From: Astragalus membranaceus
Lineage: Eukaryota; Streptophyta; Magnoliopsida; Fabales; Fabaceae
Reading direction: 5' to 3'
Assembly (NCBI GenBank): GCA_039519185.1
Contig: CM076849.1
Span: forward strand, 74,085,784-74,149,783
Length of the DNA stretch: 64,000 nucleotides
A model generated the notes under the pieces. The model was not told where the DNA came from, made no database searches, and saw nothing but the letters and a program-made list of their open reading frames with translations. Of the stretch, positions 53,321-64,000 are shown piece by piece. Position numbers and translations under genes: made by a program. How positions within the stretch are numbered: position 1 is the first letter of the stretch; the number at the start of each line of letters is the position of its first letter.

Positions 53321-56300
53321 TGCGAACCTAACCTCCTTGGTGTTTGCTTCACTGGTTTTTTGTCTGGTCGAATGGGTAGTTTCAGTTCGACTACTTCTCG
53401 ACGTAGACCAGGCATCTCATTGTAGTCCCAAGCGAAGCAATCTTTATACTCTTTGAGTAACTCGATAGTTCGACCTTTCAAACCCTTGTCGATTTTAGCA
53501 CTGATAAATGTTGGCCTTTTTATGGGGCCATCTGCTAAATCAATTTCTTCAAGAGGGTCTTGAGCCTGCATCTTCTCAGTCGAACCCATTGGGTCTTTTT
53601 CAAAACCTAAAGGCTCATCATCGTAGATGCAGTCAAGTCTCTGGCCTTCGGCCATTTTATCTTTATTGTTAACTTCTGGGTTAACTTTTGTGGTTTGTTC
53701 AACCATATTTTGTTGCAATTCGGCCTCCAAAGCCATATTTTGTTTATTTTCGGCCACATAAGCCGTAATTCTTTCCCATATGGTGGGTATAGACATCATC
53801 ACCGTTTAGGGACCATCCCACCCTGTAGGCTTGCAAAAGCCTATTGAAGGTGATGCCTCATCGATCACTTCCCTCTCCCATATGAAGCCATGGGTAGGGT
53901 GGAGATCTAGGGATTCAAACACATTGTCCATAGGAACATATGCAGTGTCTGAAGGTGTGCATGGCGCAATAGTCGCCAATTGTTTGTCAAAGGTCCTCCT
54001 TGTAATATGGTCGACCTCTGCCAAGAAATAGCTCTGGGTAGAGAGTCTCTGGTGGAGGGTTGAGGGTACTGCTCCTACTCCATGGATCCACTCTCTACCC
54101 AGGAGTAGATTGAAGTTTGCTCTGGTGGGTATGACTATGAACATAGTTTTTCTCTTCACACTCCCCACTGTTAACTCCACTTCTATGGCTCCTAACGAAT
54201 AGCCAGATTTTCCCTCATAATTAGTGAGGACTATGTTATGTGGCCGTAAATCAGTCTCTGATTTGCCAACTTTTGCCAGCACATGTTGTGGCATCAGGTT
54301 GACCGCTGCGCCCCCATCAACCAATACTTTATTGACGCCTACATTGTTTACTTTTGCTTGTATAAACAATGGTTTTAGATGGTGTTTCATCCCTCCATCT
54401 GGCATTTCGAAGACAGCATTCTGCTCTTCTATGGAGCCATTATTTAGTACGTAGTAACACATTGGCCTGTGTTTAGCTATATCTTGATCGAAATCTTGTT
54501 CGATCTCAGTCACTTCTGAAACGACGTCGAATTCAATTGGCAGAATTGAAACTACACAGATGATGTCGAGGTCTGGTTCTGAATCTAAGAATTCAGAGTC
54601 CATATCATCATCTAATTGCAGGCCTTCTTCAGAGTCAAGACCTTTTTTGATGTCTGCAAGGGGAGGGAATATCCTCCCTTTTGCTGACTTCCTTGGGAAT
54701 TCGACACTGGAAGCTAATTGCTTACCTTTGCTTGTGTCGATGTTCTCCCTTTTCTCAGCAGCAGTCAATTTCATCTGGCGTTGGTATCTTCGCCATTGTG
54801 TTCTTGTCATGGGGTTTTTCCCCTTGTAATTATTGTTGTAGGCGTACCTATTGGAATTAGGCGCCTTGTTTTGATTCATGGCGTTGGAAGTCTCTCCTGC
54901 CATCTTTAGGTGACATCCAGTCTCCTTATTTCCTGGGTATACCCATCTTCCGACAGGGGCCCTTGCAGGTGGCACAAATGTTCTCTTTTGAGCCTTCGGA
55001 GCTTGTCTTGTTGAAGATGTAACCTTATATGGCACACCTCTTGGGTTGAAGCTGAATTTGGGCCTATTATCGACCCATTTGTTTTTTCTCTTGAATTGAG
55101 GAGTGACACTTTCAAGGCTTTTAGCGGCCTCTTTGTCGAATACAGAACTGCACCGTGGGCACAGCATCACCTCAGTGTTATTTATCTTGCATCTGTTGAG
55201 GAAGTCTATCAAGTCCTCTTCAGCTTGTGGATAAACCACCTGCATTTTTTCAGCATATTGGTCATTGGTGACCATTTTGATGTTCGCTTCAAGACTTTCA
55301 GCAACCACTTCATTGGTTTCGACCATCAAAATATCTACTTCAGTATAGTTTGCCTCTGCTGTGGGCATAGGATTGCTGTCGATCTGCATTGATGATTTAC
55401 TTTTGTCATCAAATTTCAGCCTTCCATCATTTAATGCTTTCTGAACTAGATCCCTGAAAAGTACACATCGGGAGGTGTTATGACCCAAGAAATTATGATA
55501 TTTGCAATAACCTCTTTTCTTTTGTTGTTCTAATGGTGGTATTTTTAGACCTTTAGGCACTAAAATTTGACCATCAGTCACCAAAAGATCAAATATTTGG
55601 TCACATTTTGTGACGTCGAAGGTATATGTTTTTGCAACAAACTTATCATTTTTTGGTTCGACAGGGTTTTTTCCATTAGAGGGGTTTAACAATTTGCATG
55701 TATATGGAGGTCCCGGTTTTAATTCTGCAATGTCAACCTCTTCCTCGACATTTTCATAAGATATGTCGAATTCTTGGCTATTGTTATCAACATTAACAAA
55801 TGCCACTTTTTCTTTCTTATTGTTAAACTTGGATGTCGAAGCTTTTTCTGCTTTGAGTCTTTCAACTTGTCGAACTCTATCAGCCAATTGAGCCATATCT
55901 CTTAGGTGTAAAGTATCCAGCTTTTTCCTGATGGAGTAATCTAAACCACCAGCAGCCATTTCGACTAACTCATGCTCAGGCACTTGGGTGAAACATCTCG
56001 CCTTGAGTAGTCTAAATCTATTGAGATATTCATCAATAGATTCTGGCATTGGGCGTCGAACACTAGCCAATTCTTTAAGGCTAATCTTTGATTGTCCCAT
56101 GTAGAATTGTTCATGAAAGGCTATTTCTAATTGATTCCAATTAAACATGGAGTGCGGGGGTAATGTTGTAAACCAAGTAAATTCATTTTCAAATTTTCAT
56201 TTAGCGCAATGTCCCCAGCCTCAGTCAAATATCTTGCAATATGTTCGACAGTAGATTCGCTAGTTTCTCCAGCAAATTTTGTGAACTTAGGAATTTTCCA

Positions 56301-57308
56301 CCCTCTAGGCAAATCTGTTTGCATCACATATTCAGCCAAGGGAGATACAAAATTAGGTCTGTGTAAGCCTAAATTAAGACCATTTTGGGCTAGTATAGTT
56401 TCGACAAGATTAGCCAAATTATTTTGTAGTCCGAGGTTATTTTGCTGGACTTGCCTAACTACCTCGTCAGCATTTTGATTTCTATTTACTAGCACCACTT
56501 CAGGTATAGGCTCTTCGACAAATTGTTGTGCTTGATTCACGGGGGTTGCATTATTAGGCCTTTCGACAAGTAAGTCAACAGGCCGGATGTTTTGTACTTG
56601 GGGAATTTGCTGGTTTTGTATTTGTGGAGTGCCAAAGAAGTCAGCAATTCGACCCATTTGTGTTGCTAACATTTGGTAACTGTTATTTGTGTTCTGTATT
56701 AGGGGATTAAACACTGTACCTATTTGCTGTGTTAGCATATTTACCATGTCATGGTTACTATCATCCATTTGTTGTCTTAATGCCAATAATGACGAAGTGG
56801 TTATTGAAGGTTGTATATTTCGACTATACATATTCTCTGATGGGTTGTGCATAGGCGAAAAGTTCGAAGCCATGTTATCTGCATACGTAGATGCATTTGT
56901 ATGGAGTCCTACCATCATGGCGGTTGGCATTCCATAGGGGTAATTTCGACCATTCATGGGAAAACTATATGGCATATTTCCCACCATAGCGTTGGGCATC
57001 CAGGGATTAGTTGAACCAAAGGTTGATGACTGGGGAATCATCATGTTCGACCCAGGAGTTATAGTGGGAGCGGTTATAGCGGTTATACCCATGTCTGCTG
57101 AAGACGATAATGGGGCGGTTACGCCAACCACGTTTGGAGCAGTTATGGGAGCGTTTACTCCTGGAGATGGTGCAGGAAGGGTTGCTCCCCGAGTGTTCGT
57201 GGCGTTGGTATCAGTAACTGACGCCTGGGAATGTCCATTCGATGTAGAAGCACCATTCATGTTTGAACGTGGCATTTGATGTAACTGTCTACCACTTCTT
57301 AAACGCAT
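53233..57308 (-). pseudogene. Element C gag and protease
   Basis: ATG 57,308 (MRLRSGRQLHQMPRSNMNG). The first open piece ends at 56,127 and the second overlaps it in another frame (from 56,148 to 53,806). The join is inside the capsid domain, where a few tens of bases seem missing near 56,170-56,190. The second piece holds the capsid part (FNWNQLEIAFHEQFYMGQ), a CxxxH knuckle-like motif (YCKYHNFLGHNTSRC), and protease with VDGGAAVNLMP and LLLGREWIHGVGAVPS. A TAA at 53,806-53,808 separates it from the linker (53,233-53,802) toward RT. At least three lesions, so C depends on other copies for mobility. Confidence 0.88.
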
Positions 57309-57387
57309 GCAACGTGCGATGTACTGGTTCTGTGTTTTAACAAACCCAGAATTATCTTAGTAAAAATTTTAATTAGTTAGCACAAAT

Positions 57388-57405
57388 GTCCCACCGGGCG
57401 TGCCA
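57388..57405 (-). other. Primer binding site of element C
   Basis: Minus strand reads TGGCACGCCCGGTGGGAC, three bases inside the 5' LTR. It differs from the PBS of A and D, so a different tRNA is used. Not identified. Confidence 0.75.
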
Positions 57406-57408
57406 TTT

Positions 57409-58174
57409 TGTTTACTGTGATTTTTAGTAAACACCGCTAGTTTCACTACACGTGTTACTTGCGAGATCAACTAGGAATCTCAGGCCATTTGTGATCAAAT
57501 TTTACTAAGAATTGTTGATATCAGTAGAAGTGCGAAGTGCAGAGACTTAAGAAATATGATAAAGTGCAAGAATTTGTAAATGCGGGAAGAGGAATCTAAT
57601 GCAGTAAATTGCAGTAATTGTAAATGAAGAAGATGACAAAGTGCAGAAATCTTAAAGAAATGAAAACAATTATATAAAGAAATGGTACGCAGAATCATAC
57701 ATGAATTCCTGTTAACTCTGTTTTCTCTGTTTGCGGAAGTGGAGTGTTTTAGGAAATGTGTGTAATGAAATTTGCGACCCTTTTTCCTCTCTACAGAACC
57801 TCTATTTATAATACAAATAAGACTATAACCGCTCAGCGGTTTTCTAAAACAAGATAAGGCAGAGTAACTGCTATTTCGACGTGTTTCTACTTCGATTGTC
57901 TAACTGCTCTTTCTTTTCGACCAAAGAATCAATGTCCCTTTCGACAAATCTCCATAGCTTTGCTTGTTTCGCTGTTTATAATCTTCTCTCTGTCGAAGTG
58001 TGGCCTCTTTTTCCCAAATTCGCTAAGTTATGCATTAGGCTGCTTTCCCTTGGTTACTACCTCTTGAAGTCGAAATTATATCTTGGTGTCGAAGACCTAT
58101 TTTCTTTCTGAAATTATTAAGTCAAACCCTGTTGACTGCATTTAATATTAGCCTGTCGAAAATGCAGGCTAACA
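57409..58174 (-). repeat. 5' LTR of element C
   Basis: 766 bp; differs from the 3' LTR by an extra TTAACTCTG-like 9 bp near 57,713-57,721 and about five substitutions. TATA box on minus at 57,803-57,810. TSD CCAGG follows. Confidence 0.96.
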
Positions 58175-59234
58175 CCAGGCTGCGGCCGACTGCTCTGAGA
58201 CGGCCGACAGAGGCCAACAAGGCGACCATCGAGAAGATCCTGAGGTCGCAGCTGCAAAGGACATGTCTTGGGTTTCTCTTAACCTGAGAGGTCAACGCAG
58301 CAAAATTCAACAGGGGAGCCAGGACCTAGTGTATCTGGCGACCGGGCTGAACGAAGGTTGGAGAGTAGAAGGTATGGCTAAAGGGGAAGATGTTGCGGCC
58401 TAGACTGATGTGCTAAAATTCACGATGTACCGCATCGTTTTCGAACGCATGGGCATAATTCCGCCATTTACCAGGTTCCAACGCCAGGTTTTACGCTATC
58501 TTCAGTTCGCCCCCTCTCAACTGAACCCGAACGCTTGGGCGTTCCTGCAGGCATACGAAGATGTTCTCGTGGTTCTGAGACGGCCGGTCTCCGTAAGACT
58601 GTTTTTCACTTGTTTGAAATGAGCTATATTTATGAGAAAGGCTCCAAGGGCGCCCGCAAGGAAGCACTCTCGTTCAAAAACCGCTCAACATACAACTTTT
58701 TCAAGCATTACATGGAATCATTGACGACCGGATGGAAAAGAGAATTCTTCTGGGTCGTTCCGAACTCGGCCGAGGCCCATCGAGGGATCGCCCAGATGTC
58801 GAAGGATGATCAGGAAGGAACGCCCCTGTTTCCCACAATGTGGAGTTTCAACCATTTCTCGAAGAAACCGGGCCAGTATGCTTTTAAAGAAACAGAACTT
58901 GACGACCTGGACAGGGGGACGATCCATAGGCTGAGAAAGATTGCGTCCCTAGTCCCTGAGGGTCGCATCAAGGTTAAAAACATTGTGGATGCTCGTGGCA
59001 AGAAGAAAGTCAAGGCCGCTCTTGGTTGGTGGTCGCTCGCCTAGTTTATTTTTCGTCACTTCATTTTATTTAAATTTTTCTAACCATCTACTTTTGCCTT
59101 TGCAGTTGATATGGCGAACATGAACGACTTTGACCTCTTGGAACAATGGGCGGCCGAGGATGGTGATACTTCGCCCGTCCGCGGAATTCCTGAGGCTCAA
59201 CCTGGGGGTACGCCTCAACCTGCCGGAACTGGAT

Positions 59235-60459
59235 CTCAGCCCGAACGTTCTCCGTCCTGGGGACGTGCTTGACTTCTGCTCGGTCGAATTGCTTTAGTAG
59301 ATCCCTTACCTTGGCCAAATAATTCTTCAAGACGTCGTCTTTTGCGTCGTAAAGGTCTTGAATTTGGGAGACTACCAGTAGAGAGTCAGAGTGAAGTTCG
59401 ACACGGTCGACGTTGAACTCTTTGGCTAGCTGCAGCCCGGCAATGCACACTTCATACTCGGCCTGGTTGTTTGAAGTGTGAAACGCAAAAGTCAATGACA
59501 CTTCAACAGTAAGTCCTTCTGAGTTTTCAAGTATCAAACCGGCCCCACTTCCTTTGCTGTTGGAGAACCCATCCACGTGCAAAGTCCAAGTCGCAATGGC
59601 CTGATCGTCTGGTAATGGAGTCATCTCAGCAATGAAATCGGCCAGCACTTGGGCTTTAGCGGCCGATCTAGCCTCGAACTTGATCCCAAACTCACTGAGT
59701 TCCACAGCCACTTGATCATACGCCCTGCTAGGTCAGGTCGGTGAAGGATTTGCCTAATAGGCTGGTCGGTCCTCACCACGACCTGATGGGCCACGAAATA
59801 AGGGGACAATCTACGAGTGGCCACAAGTAACGCTAAGGCTAGCTTCTCGATCTTCTGGTATCTGATCTCTGGGCCTTGAAATACCTTACTGATAAAATAG
59901 ACCGGGTTTTGCTTTAGGTCGCTTTCTCTTACGAGAACAGCGCTCATGGCTTCGTCTGTTATGGCCAAGTATAAGTAAAGCGTCTCCCCTGGTTGCGGCT
60001 TGGTCATGATGGACGGGTTTGTGAGTGCTGCCTTCAGCTCGTCCAATGCTCGCTGGCATTGATCGGTCCATTCAAACTCGACCTCCTTCTTCAAGAGCTT
60101 GAACAGTGGAAGAGATTTGCACGCTGATTTAGGTATAAATCGTGACAGGCAGCGACCATGCCATTCAATTGCTGAATCTCTTTTTTCGTAGTGGGCGGCC
60201 TCATGTCAGCGACCGCCTTGCACTTGTCAGGGTTTGCTTCGATCCCTCGCTCTGTTAAGTGGAAGCCCAGGAACTTGCCCGCCCTTACTCCGAAGGTGCA
60301 CTTCTCCGGATTCAACCTCAAGGAATTCTTCCTTGCTTCCTCAAAAATTTCCTTTAGGTCGTCAATATGGTCTCGGTCGGTCTTGCTTTTAATGATCATA
60401 TCATCCAAGTAGACCTCTGATATCCGACCGATCTGCCGCCTGAAGACCTTATTCATCAT
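59235..60459 (-). pseudogene. Element D RT C-terminal part and two RNase H domains
   Basis: Pieces in several frames: RT with YLDDMIIKSK (60,091-60,459), RT connection and first RNase H (59,621-60,094; LYLYLAITDEAMSAVLVRES), second RNase H (to about 59,240; WTLHVDGFSNSKGSGAGL, SNNQAEYEVCIAGLQ). Frameshifts near 59,705 and 60,145. After VPRTENVRA the sequence leaves RNase H and joins the antisense gene: integrase is absent. Confidence 0.88.
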
Positions 60460-61966
60460 TCTTTGATAGGTCGCGCCGGCGTTTCTTCAGACCAAAAGGC
60501 ATTACTTTGTACTGAAAGTTTCCGCGATCGGTCATGAACGCGGTCTTGTGCCGATCGGGTGGATACATAGTGATTTGGTTGTAACCTGAATAAGCGTCTA
60601 AAAAAGACAGGAGTTTATAGCCCGCAGCCCCGTCGACCAGTTTGTCAATGTTTGGCAGGGGAAAGGCGTCCTTCGGGCATGCCTTATTCAGGTCGGTATA
60701 GTCGACGCACATGCGCCACTTACCATTTTTCTTCTTCACTAACACGACGTTGGAAAGCCAAGTTATATACTTAATCTCCTCAATGAAATTGGCCTTGATG
60801 AGGTCGTCAACTGCCTGTTCGGCCGCCAATGCTTTCTCTTCGCTCTGAGTGCGTCTCTTTTGAGCGACCGGTCTGGCTGTCTCATCGACGGACAGTTGGT
60901 GGCAAGCGATTTCTATTGGGATCCCAGGCATGTTTGATGCCCGCCATGTGAAAAGGTCTGCGTAATCCCTGAGGCAGGTGATGAGATCTTGCTTGTCTTG
61001 TTCAGGTAGGTCGCTCCCCAACTTAACTGTCTTAGTTGGGTCGGCCGATAACTGAACATCGATCAATTCCCCGTGGGGCTCGGGCCTCTTCAGTTTATTC
61101 TTTAGCTCGCGGGCTAAATCGTCGTTGTCGTCCTCAGGGTCGCTATCTGGGTCGTATCGGGCATCCAGGTCGGCCACATTAATCTGATGCCCCTCTCCGA
61201 GATTCTGCGGTTTAGCATTCGTCACCTCCATGTCACAAATCTCTTGATAAAGGAAATGGCTCCTCATGGCCGCTTCCATGTCGGCCATTACTGTCACAAC
61301 TTGGTCGCTTTTACTGTAGAACTTTATCTTCAAATGTACAGTTGAGGCTACGGCCTCCAATTTTCCCAGTGTTGGGCGGCCAATGATGCAGTGGTAACAC
61401 GATTTGATTGGCAGAACTAAGAACGTCGTCCTGACCGTCCTGTATAACGTGCTGCCGTTCGTATCATCTCCAAAAGTAACAAGCAATTCTATCGCCCAGG
61501 GGGTAGGTGGTCGCCCCATTGAACCCGGTCAATGGGGTTGGAACGGCTTGCGGAATAATTTCGCTCCTGTCCACGTTTAACTTGTCAATCAGTTCCTCAA
61601 ACATGATGTCGGCCGAGCTCCCTTGGTCGACCAGTATTCTTCTGACCTCAGTGTTGGCCATTACGGCTGATACTACCAAAGGGACGTAATTATTGATTTT
61701 GCCATCGAGCAAGTCTTCGTCCCCAAAAAAATGGGCGGCCTATTCGAGGCCGGCCGTGGGGTTGAAGTTGAGCCGACCATCATAAGCTCATTCCACTTCC
61801 TCTTCATTGCCTTGTTGGACTCTCTGATATCCAACGGATTACCTCCATGGATGACCATGGCTACATTGCGGCCCTTCGACTGTCTGGGGTCGCGATCTTC
61901 CTCAGAATTGTTACGCGCTTGCTCGACCGTTGAGTTGACGATCGCTTTACCTCTGTCATTGGCGGG
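60449..61966 (-). pseudogene. Element D protease and RT N-terminal part
   Basis: Protease with VDQGSSADIMFEELIDKL (61,464-61,712) and GRPTLGKLEAVAS, then RT from MPGIPIEIACHQL to the MPFGLK motif. Frameshifts near 60,486 (one extra A), 61,495, and in a homopolymer near 61,725. Confidence 0.88.
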
Positions 61967-63739
61967 TTAGCCAACAGCTCTTTGTTCAGGGCGATCGTTC
62001 CCTTCATCTCTGACATATTGCCTCAACTTGCCCTTCTGTATGAGATCTTCTATGTCATCTTTTAGGGCCATACAGTCATTGGTATCATGCCCCTTACGCT
62101 TGCGGTATCTGCAGTATTTCTTGGTAGGCCGACCTCCTTTCTTCAACACTAGAGGATCAGGTCGCCTCACACCAGTGAACTCGTTCTGGCACTCCGTGAA
62201 GATCTGCGCGATCGGAGTGTTCAACTTTGTACGATGCTCGTACTTCTTGGGCCGGTACTCAGGCTTACTGTCACGGTAGTTTTCTTGCCCCTTGACCGGC
62301 CTGCCATTCTCTTCCTTGGGACGCGCGCGGGCGCCCTTGTCGGCGGCCAATTGCTCTTCATAGCCCATATGGTCGTTGGCCCTTCTAAGGAACAGGCTGA
62401 GGTCGTAGTAGCGGTTCAAAGAGAACTCTTCAGCAAATCTGTGGTTCTTTCTTATACCACGTTTGAGATACTTCAGCTTGTCCGTGTCTGATAGGTTGCG
62501 GACTGTGTCAGCCTCTAACATGAACCGATCGATAAACTCCCTCAACGGTTCGTTCTCTCCTTGGACGACCGAGTCCAAGTGCTCTTCATAACGATACTGA
62601 CAACGGTTGGCTGTATAATTGGCCAAGAACATTGCCACAAGACCTTCCCAAGAAGAGACGGAGTTGGGACGCAGGGATTCCCACCATTCAAACGCCCGGC
62701 CTTCGAGCGACTGAGGAAAAAGTCTGCACTTCATCGTCCGTCCTAGCTCCCTATAGCTACAGTAGTTGTTGAAGTACATGAGGTGTTTATCTGGATCCCC
62801 GCGGCCGTTAAACTTGTTCAGGTACGGGGGCTTCCTCAGATCCCTTGGAATACGATAACGCCTGATTTCGCTGGTGAAGGGCCCTTGTCTGGTCGGGATG
62901 TGATTCTGCCCGTAGGGCTGCATGGCGGCATAAGTTTGGTCGATGGGCAGACCGTAAAGGCCGACCGGCTGACCAGGGAATCTGTCGGCAATTGGAGGGG
63001 GTCCATGGTATTGTGGAGCATGCGACGACGACCGTCTTCTAGGCCGCTCTGAATAGTTTCTTCTTGGTCGGCTGATGGCACGGGAGACATCTCTAATCTC
63101 CCCGTTGCGGTAGTCGTTAAACTCCTCGTACGAGTCCCACGACCTGCTTCTTGATCGGTGGGATCCTGAGGACTCGTTGGACGAGTATCTTGTTGGCGAC
63201 CTTTCGGACTCTGGTCGGTAGCTCGAGTCAGCATAGTCGTAATCTTCCACGGGGGAACGACGATGGCGACTTCCTCGATGAGGGGGCGACCTGTGGACGA
63301 TCGCCCTTCTTGAAGGATTGCGTCGGGATACGCCTCGACGAGGAGGAGCTTCTCTTCGTGGTGGTGAACGATGGGGCCGAGATGGTTGCCCTCGGCGACT
63401 GCTATCCGCACGCGGGCGGATCGAGATCGACCCTCTCTCATAGCGTTCGATCAGCTCGTCTCGATCAGCAATCACTTGATTCTTTTGCTCCAGAATTTGT
63501 ATGAGTGCTTGGGTCACATGCTCTGGCAATGCTTCTAGGATTCCGGCTTCGGCCAGCTCGGCCGGTAGTTGCTGGGCTGGTTGGGTAACTGGCCCGCGGC
63601 CACCCTGCACTGAGGGTTCTTGGCGAGGCTCGCCTTGTGATTCATGAACTGTCACAGGCATGCCCTCTGGGGTCCGTTGAGGTCGGTTCTGTCCAGAGGT
63701 GTTGAGCCTGGAAGAAGTGCGTTTCTGGCGTGGCGGCAT
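61967..63739 (-). CDS. Element D gag
   Basis: ATG 63,739 (MPPRQKRTSSRLNTSGQ); a longer frame into the LTR is ignored because it crosses the PBS. About 590 residues: Arg/Ser-rich N-terminal half, gag capsid domain (FPQSLEGRAFEWWESLRPN, VVQGENEPLREFIDRFMLE), knuckle-like CRYRKRKGHDTNDC near the end. It ends at an in-frame TAA (61,967-61,969) after which the homologous frame continues toward protease, so the stop is secondary. Gag alone could still be made. Confidence 0.85.
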   Translation of the reverse strand: MPPRQKRTSSRLNTSGQNRPQRTPEGMPVTVHESQGEPRQEPSVQGGRGPVTQPAQQLPAELAEAGILEALPEHVTQALIQILEQKNQVIADRDELIERYERGSISIRPRADSSRRGQPSRPHRSPPRREAPPRRGVSRRNPSRRAIVHRSPPHRGSRHRRSPVEDYDYADSSYRPESERSPTRYSSNESSGSHRSRSRSWDSYEEFNDYRNGEIRDVSRAISRPRRNYSERPRRRSSSHAPQYHGPPPIADRFPGQPVGLYGLPIDQTYAAMQPYGQNHIPTRQGPFTSEIRRYRIPRDLRKPPYLNKFNGRGDPDKHLMYFNNYCSYRELGRTMKCRLFPQSLEGRAFEWWESLRPNSVSSWEGLVAMFLANYTANRCQYRYEEHLDSVVQGENEPLREFIDRFMLEADTVRNLSDTDKLKYLKRGIRKNHRFAEEFSLNRYYDLSLFLRRANDHMGYEEQLAADKGARARPKEENGRPVKGQENYRDSKPEYRPKKYEHRTKLNTPIAQIFTECQNEFTGVRRPDPLVLKKGGRPTKKYCRYRKRKGHDTNDCMALKDDIEDLIQKGKLRQYVRDEGNDRPEQRAVG

Positions 63740-63764
63740 GGTTTGATGTGGAATAGCACTCGGG

Positions 63765-63783
63765 CCTCCCACTGTGGTCGCCA
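63765..63783 (-). other. Primer binding site of element D
   Basis: Minus strand TGGCGACCACAGTGGGAGG, identical to that of element A, two bases inside the 5' LTR. Confidence 0.75.
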
Positions 63784-63785
63784 AT

Positions 63786-64000
63786 TGATCGTACCTGATC
63801 AATACGATGAGTTGCTGTTGTCTGATGATGTCGCTCGGTCGTTGGGATGAAGGACCGAGTTCTGGGCCGCACGCGGGTGGTACCTGCAAAGGCACTCCAA
63901 CGCTCAAGTCAGAGGTGCTTCAACGGGCAGGGTCACAATGTGAGTAAAACATATCTGAAGCCACATGCTAGTGTGGTATATATACTGTTGGCTGCGCAGG
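63786..64000 (-). repeat. 5' LTR of element D, cut by the window edge
   Basis: First 215 of an expected ~328 bp, TGATCGTACCTGATC. TATATATA on the minus strand at 63,977-63,984. Confidence 0.92.

Larger units (their letters stand above)
45048..58174 (-). mobile_element. Element C: young Tat-lineage Ty3/gypsy element nested in element D
   Basis: LTRs of 757 bp (45,048-45,804) and 766 bp (57,409-58,174) differ by about five substitutions and one 9-bp indel. TSD CCAGG at 45,043-45,047 and 58,175-58,179. 13.1 kb. Coding on the minus strand: gag, protease, RT, two RNase H, integrase. A large antisense gene fills 46,107-50,135. The two RNase H domains place it in the Tat lineage, but its PBS and antisense gene differ from those of A and D. 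Confidence 0.96.
44837..59272 (+). pseudogene. Antisense gene of element D, split by element C and truncated
   Basis: Same gene as at 1,404-3,903. A 5'-UTR intron (44,636-44,766) precedes ATG 44,837 (MTRPVEQSSAHARSSSSND). Exon 1 runs to 45,047, is interrupted by element C, and continues 58,180-59,024. Intron 59,025-59,105 (phase 1, GTTGGT..TTTGCAG) leads to exon 2, 59,106-59,272. The conserved region includes FAPSQLNPNAWAFLQAYE. Breaks: TAG at about 58,401-58,403 and a one-base frameshift in a T run near 58,600. After about 59,235 the frame runs into reversed RNase H sequence, so the coiled-coil half has been deleted. No canonical TATA box was found upstream. The shared intron position with element A is strong evidence that these genes are spliced. 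Confidence 0.75.
44067..64000 (-). mobile_element. Element D: decayed Tat-lineage Ty3/gypsy element, continuing past the window
   Basis: Left LTR 44,067-44,394 (328 bp, TGATCGTACC..CCAGAACA). The right LTR starts at 63,786 and is cut by the window edge. PBS at 63,765-63,783, gag at the right, RT and RNase H leftward, and an antisense gene next to the left LTR, all as in element A. Integrase and part of the antisense gene are deleted. Element C sits inside it. About five substitutions in 215 comparable LTR bases (about 2.3%). The 5 bp before the left LTR is ATATA; the partner lies outside. Confidence 0.92.

Noticed and set aside
61967..63907. Longer gag start inside element D LTR
   Set aside because: Would cross the PBS and LTR edge; the ATG at 63,739 fits the gag N-terminus.

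Overview
The window is plant nuclear DNA, almost certainly from a eudicot. The evidence is TG..CA long terminal repeats with 5-bp target duplications, plant-type Ty3/gypsy (Tat lineage and a chromovirus-like element) and Ty1/copia polyproteins, a CACTA transposase remnant, a hAT element, Helitron tails, and spliced exons of one ordinary nuclear gene. A legume is plausible but not proven. Nearly all of the 64 kb is nested transposable elements. All LTR elements (A to E) run on the minus strand, so each 5' LTR lies on the right.

Layout. (1) 138-12,520: element A, a complete Tat-type gypsy element with 464-bp LTRs and TSD AAAAG. Its gag-protease-RT-RNaseH-integrase frame is open but split by a 1.6-kb solo LTR (7,799-9,403). 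A spliced antisense gene with its own TATA box lies at 987-3,903. (2) 12,960-24,600: a decayed CACTA transposase, split by a hAT-like element (14,885-24,392, 8-bp TSD). The hAT is itself split by gypsy element B (15,785-24,122, 2.7-kb LTRs, TSD ACTGT). (3) 24,694-33,294: a tandem copia array: LTR, gag-pol, LTR, then the 3' end of a second copy in the same orientation. (4) 33,295-44,066: the only probable host gene, two exons on the minus strand completing a DNL/Zim17-type zinc finger. Its upstream intron holds a ~6-kb Helitron-like element carrying a MEI2-like RRM exon, a TIR element and a second Helitron tail. (5) 44,067-64,000 (right LTR cut by the window edge): element D, a decayed Tat-type element whose antisense gene has been entered by element C (45,048-58,174, TSD CCAGG), a young Tat-type element.

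The most interesting system is the set of antisense genes in the three Tat-type elements. Each starts just inside the 3' LTR, is spliced, and converges on pol. Those of A and D encode a domain like the 'putative gypsy type transposon' (Transposase_28) family, with an intron kept at the same phase. That of C encodes a plant mobile domain protein and is nearly intact. How they serve the element is unknown. Also notable are the insertions in the DNL zinc-finger gene, whose first exon is not in the window: if the gene works, it must splice across an intron of more than 28 kb.
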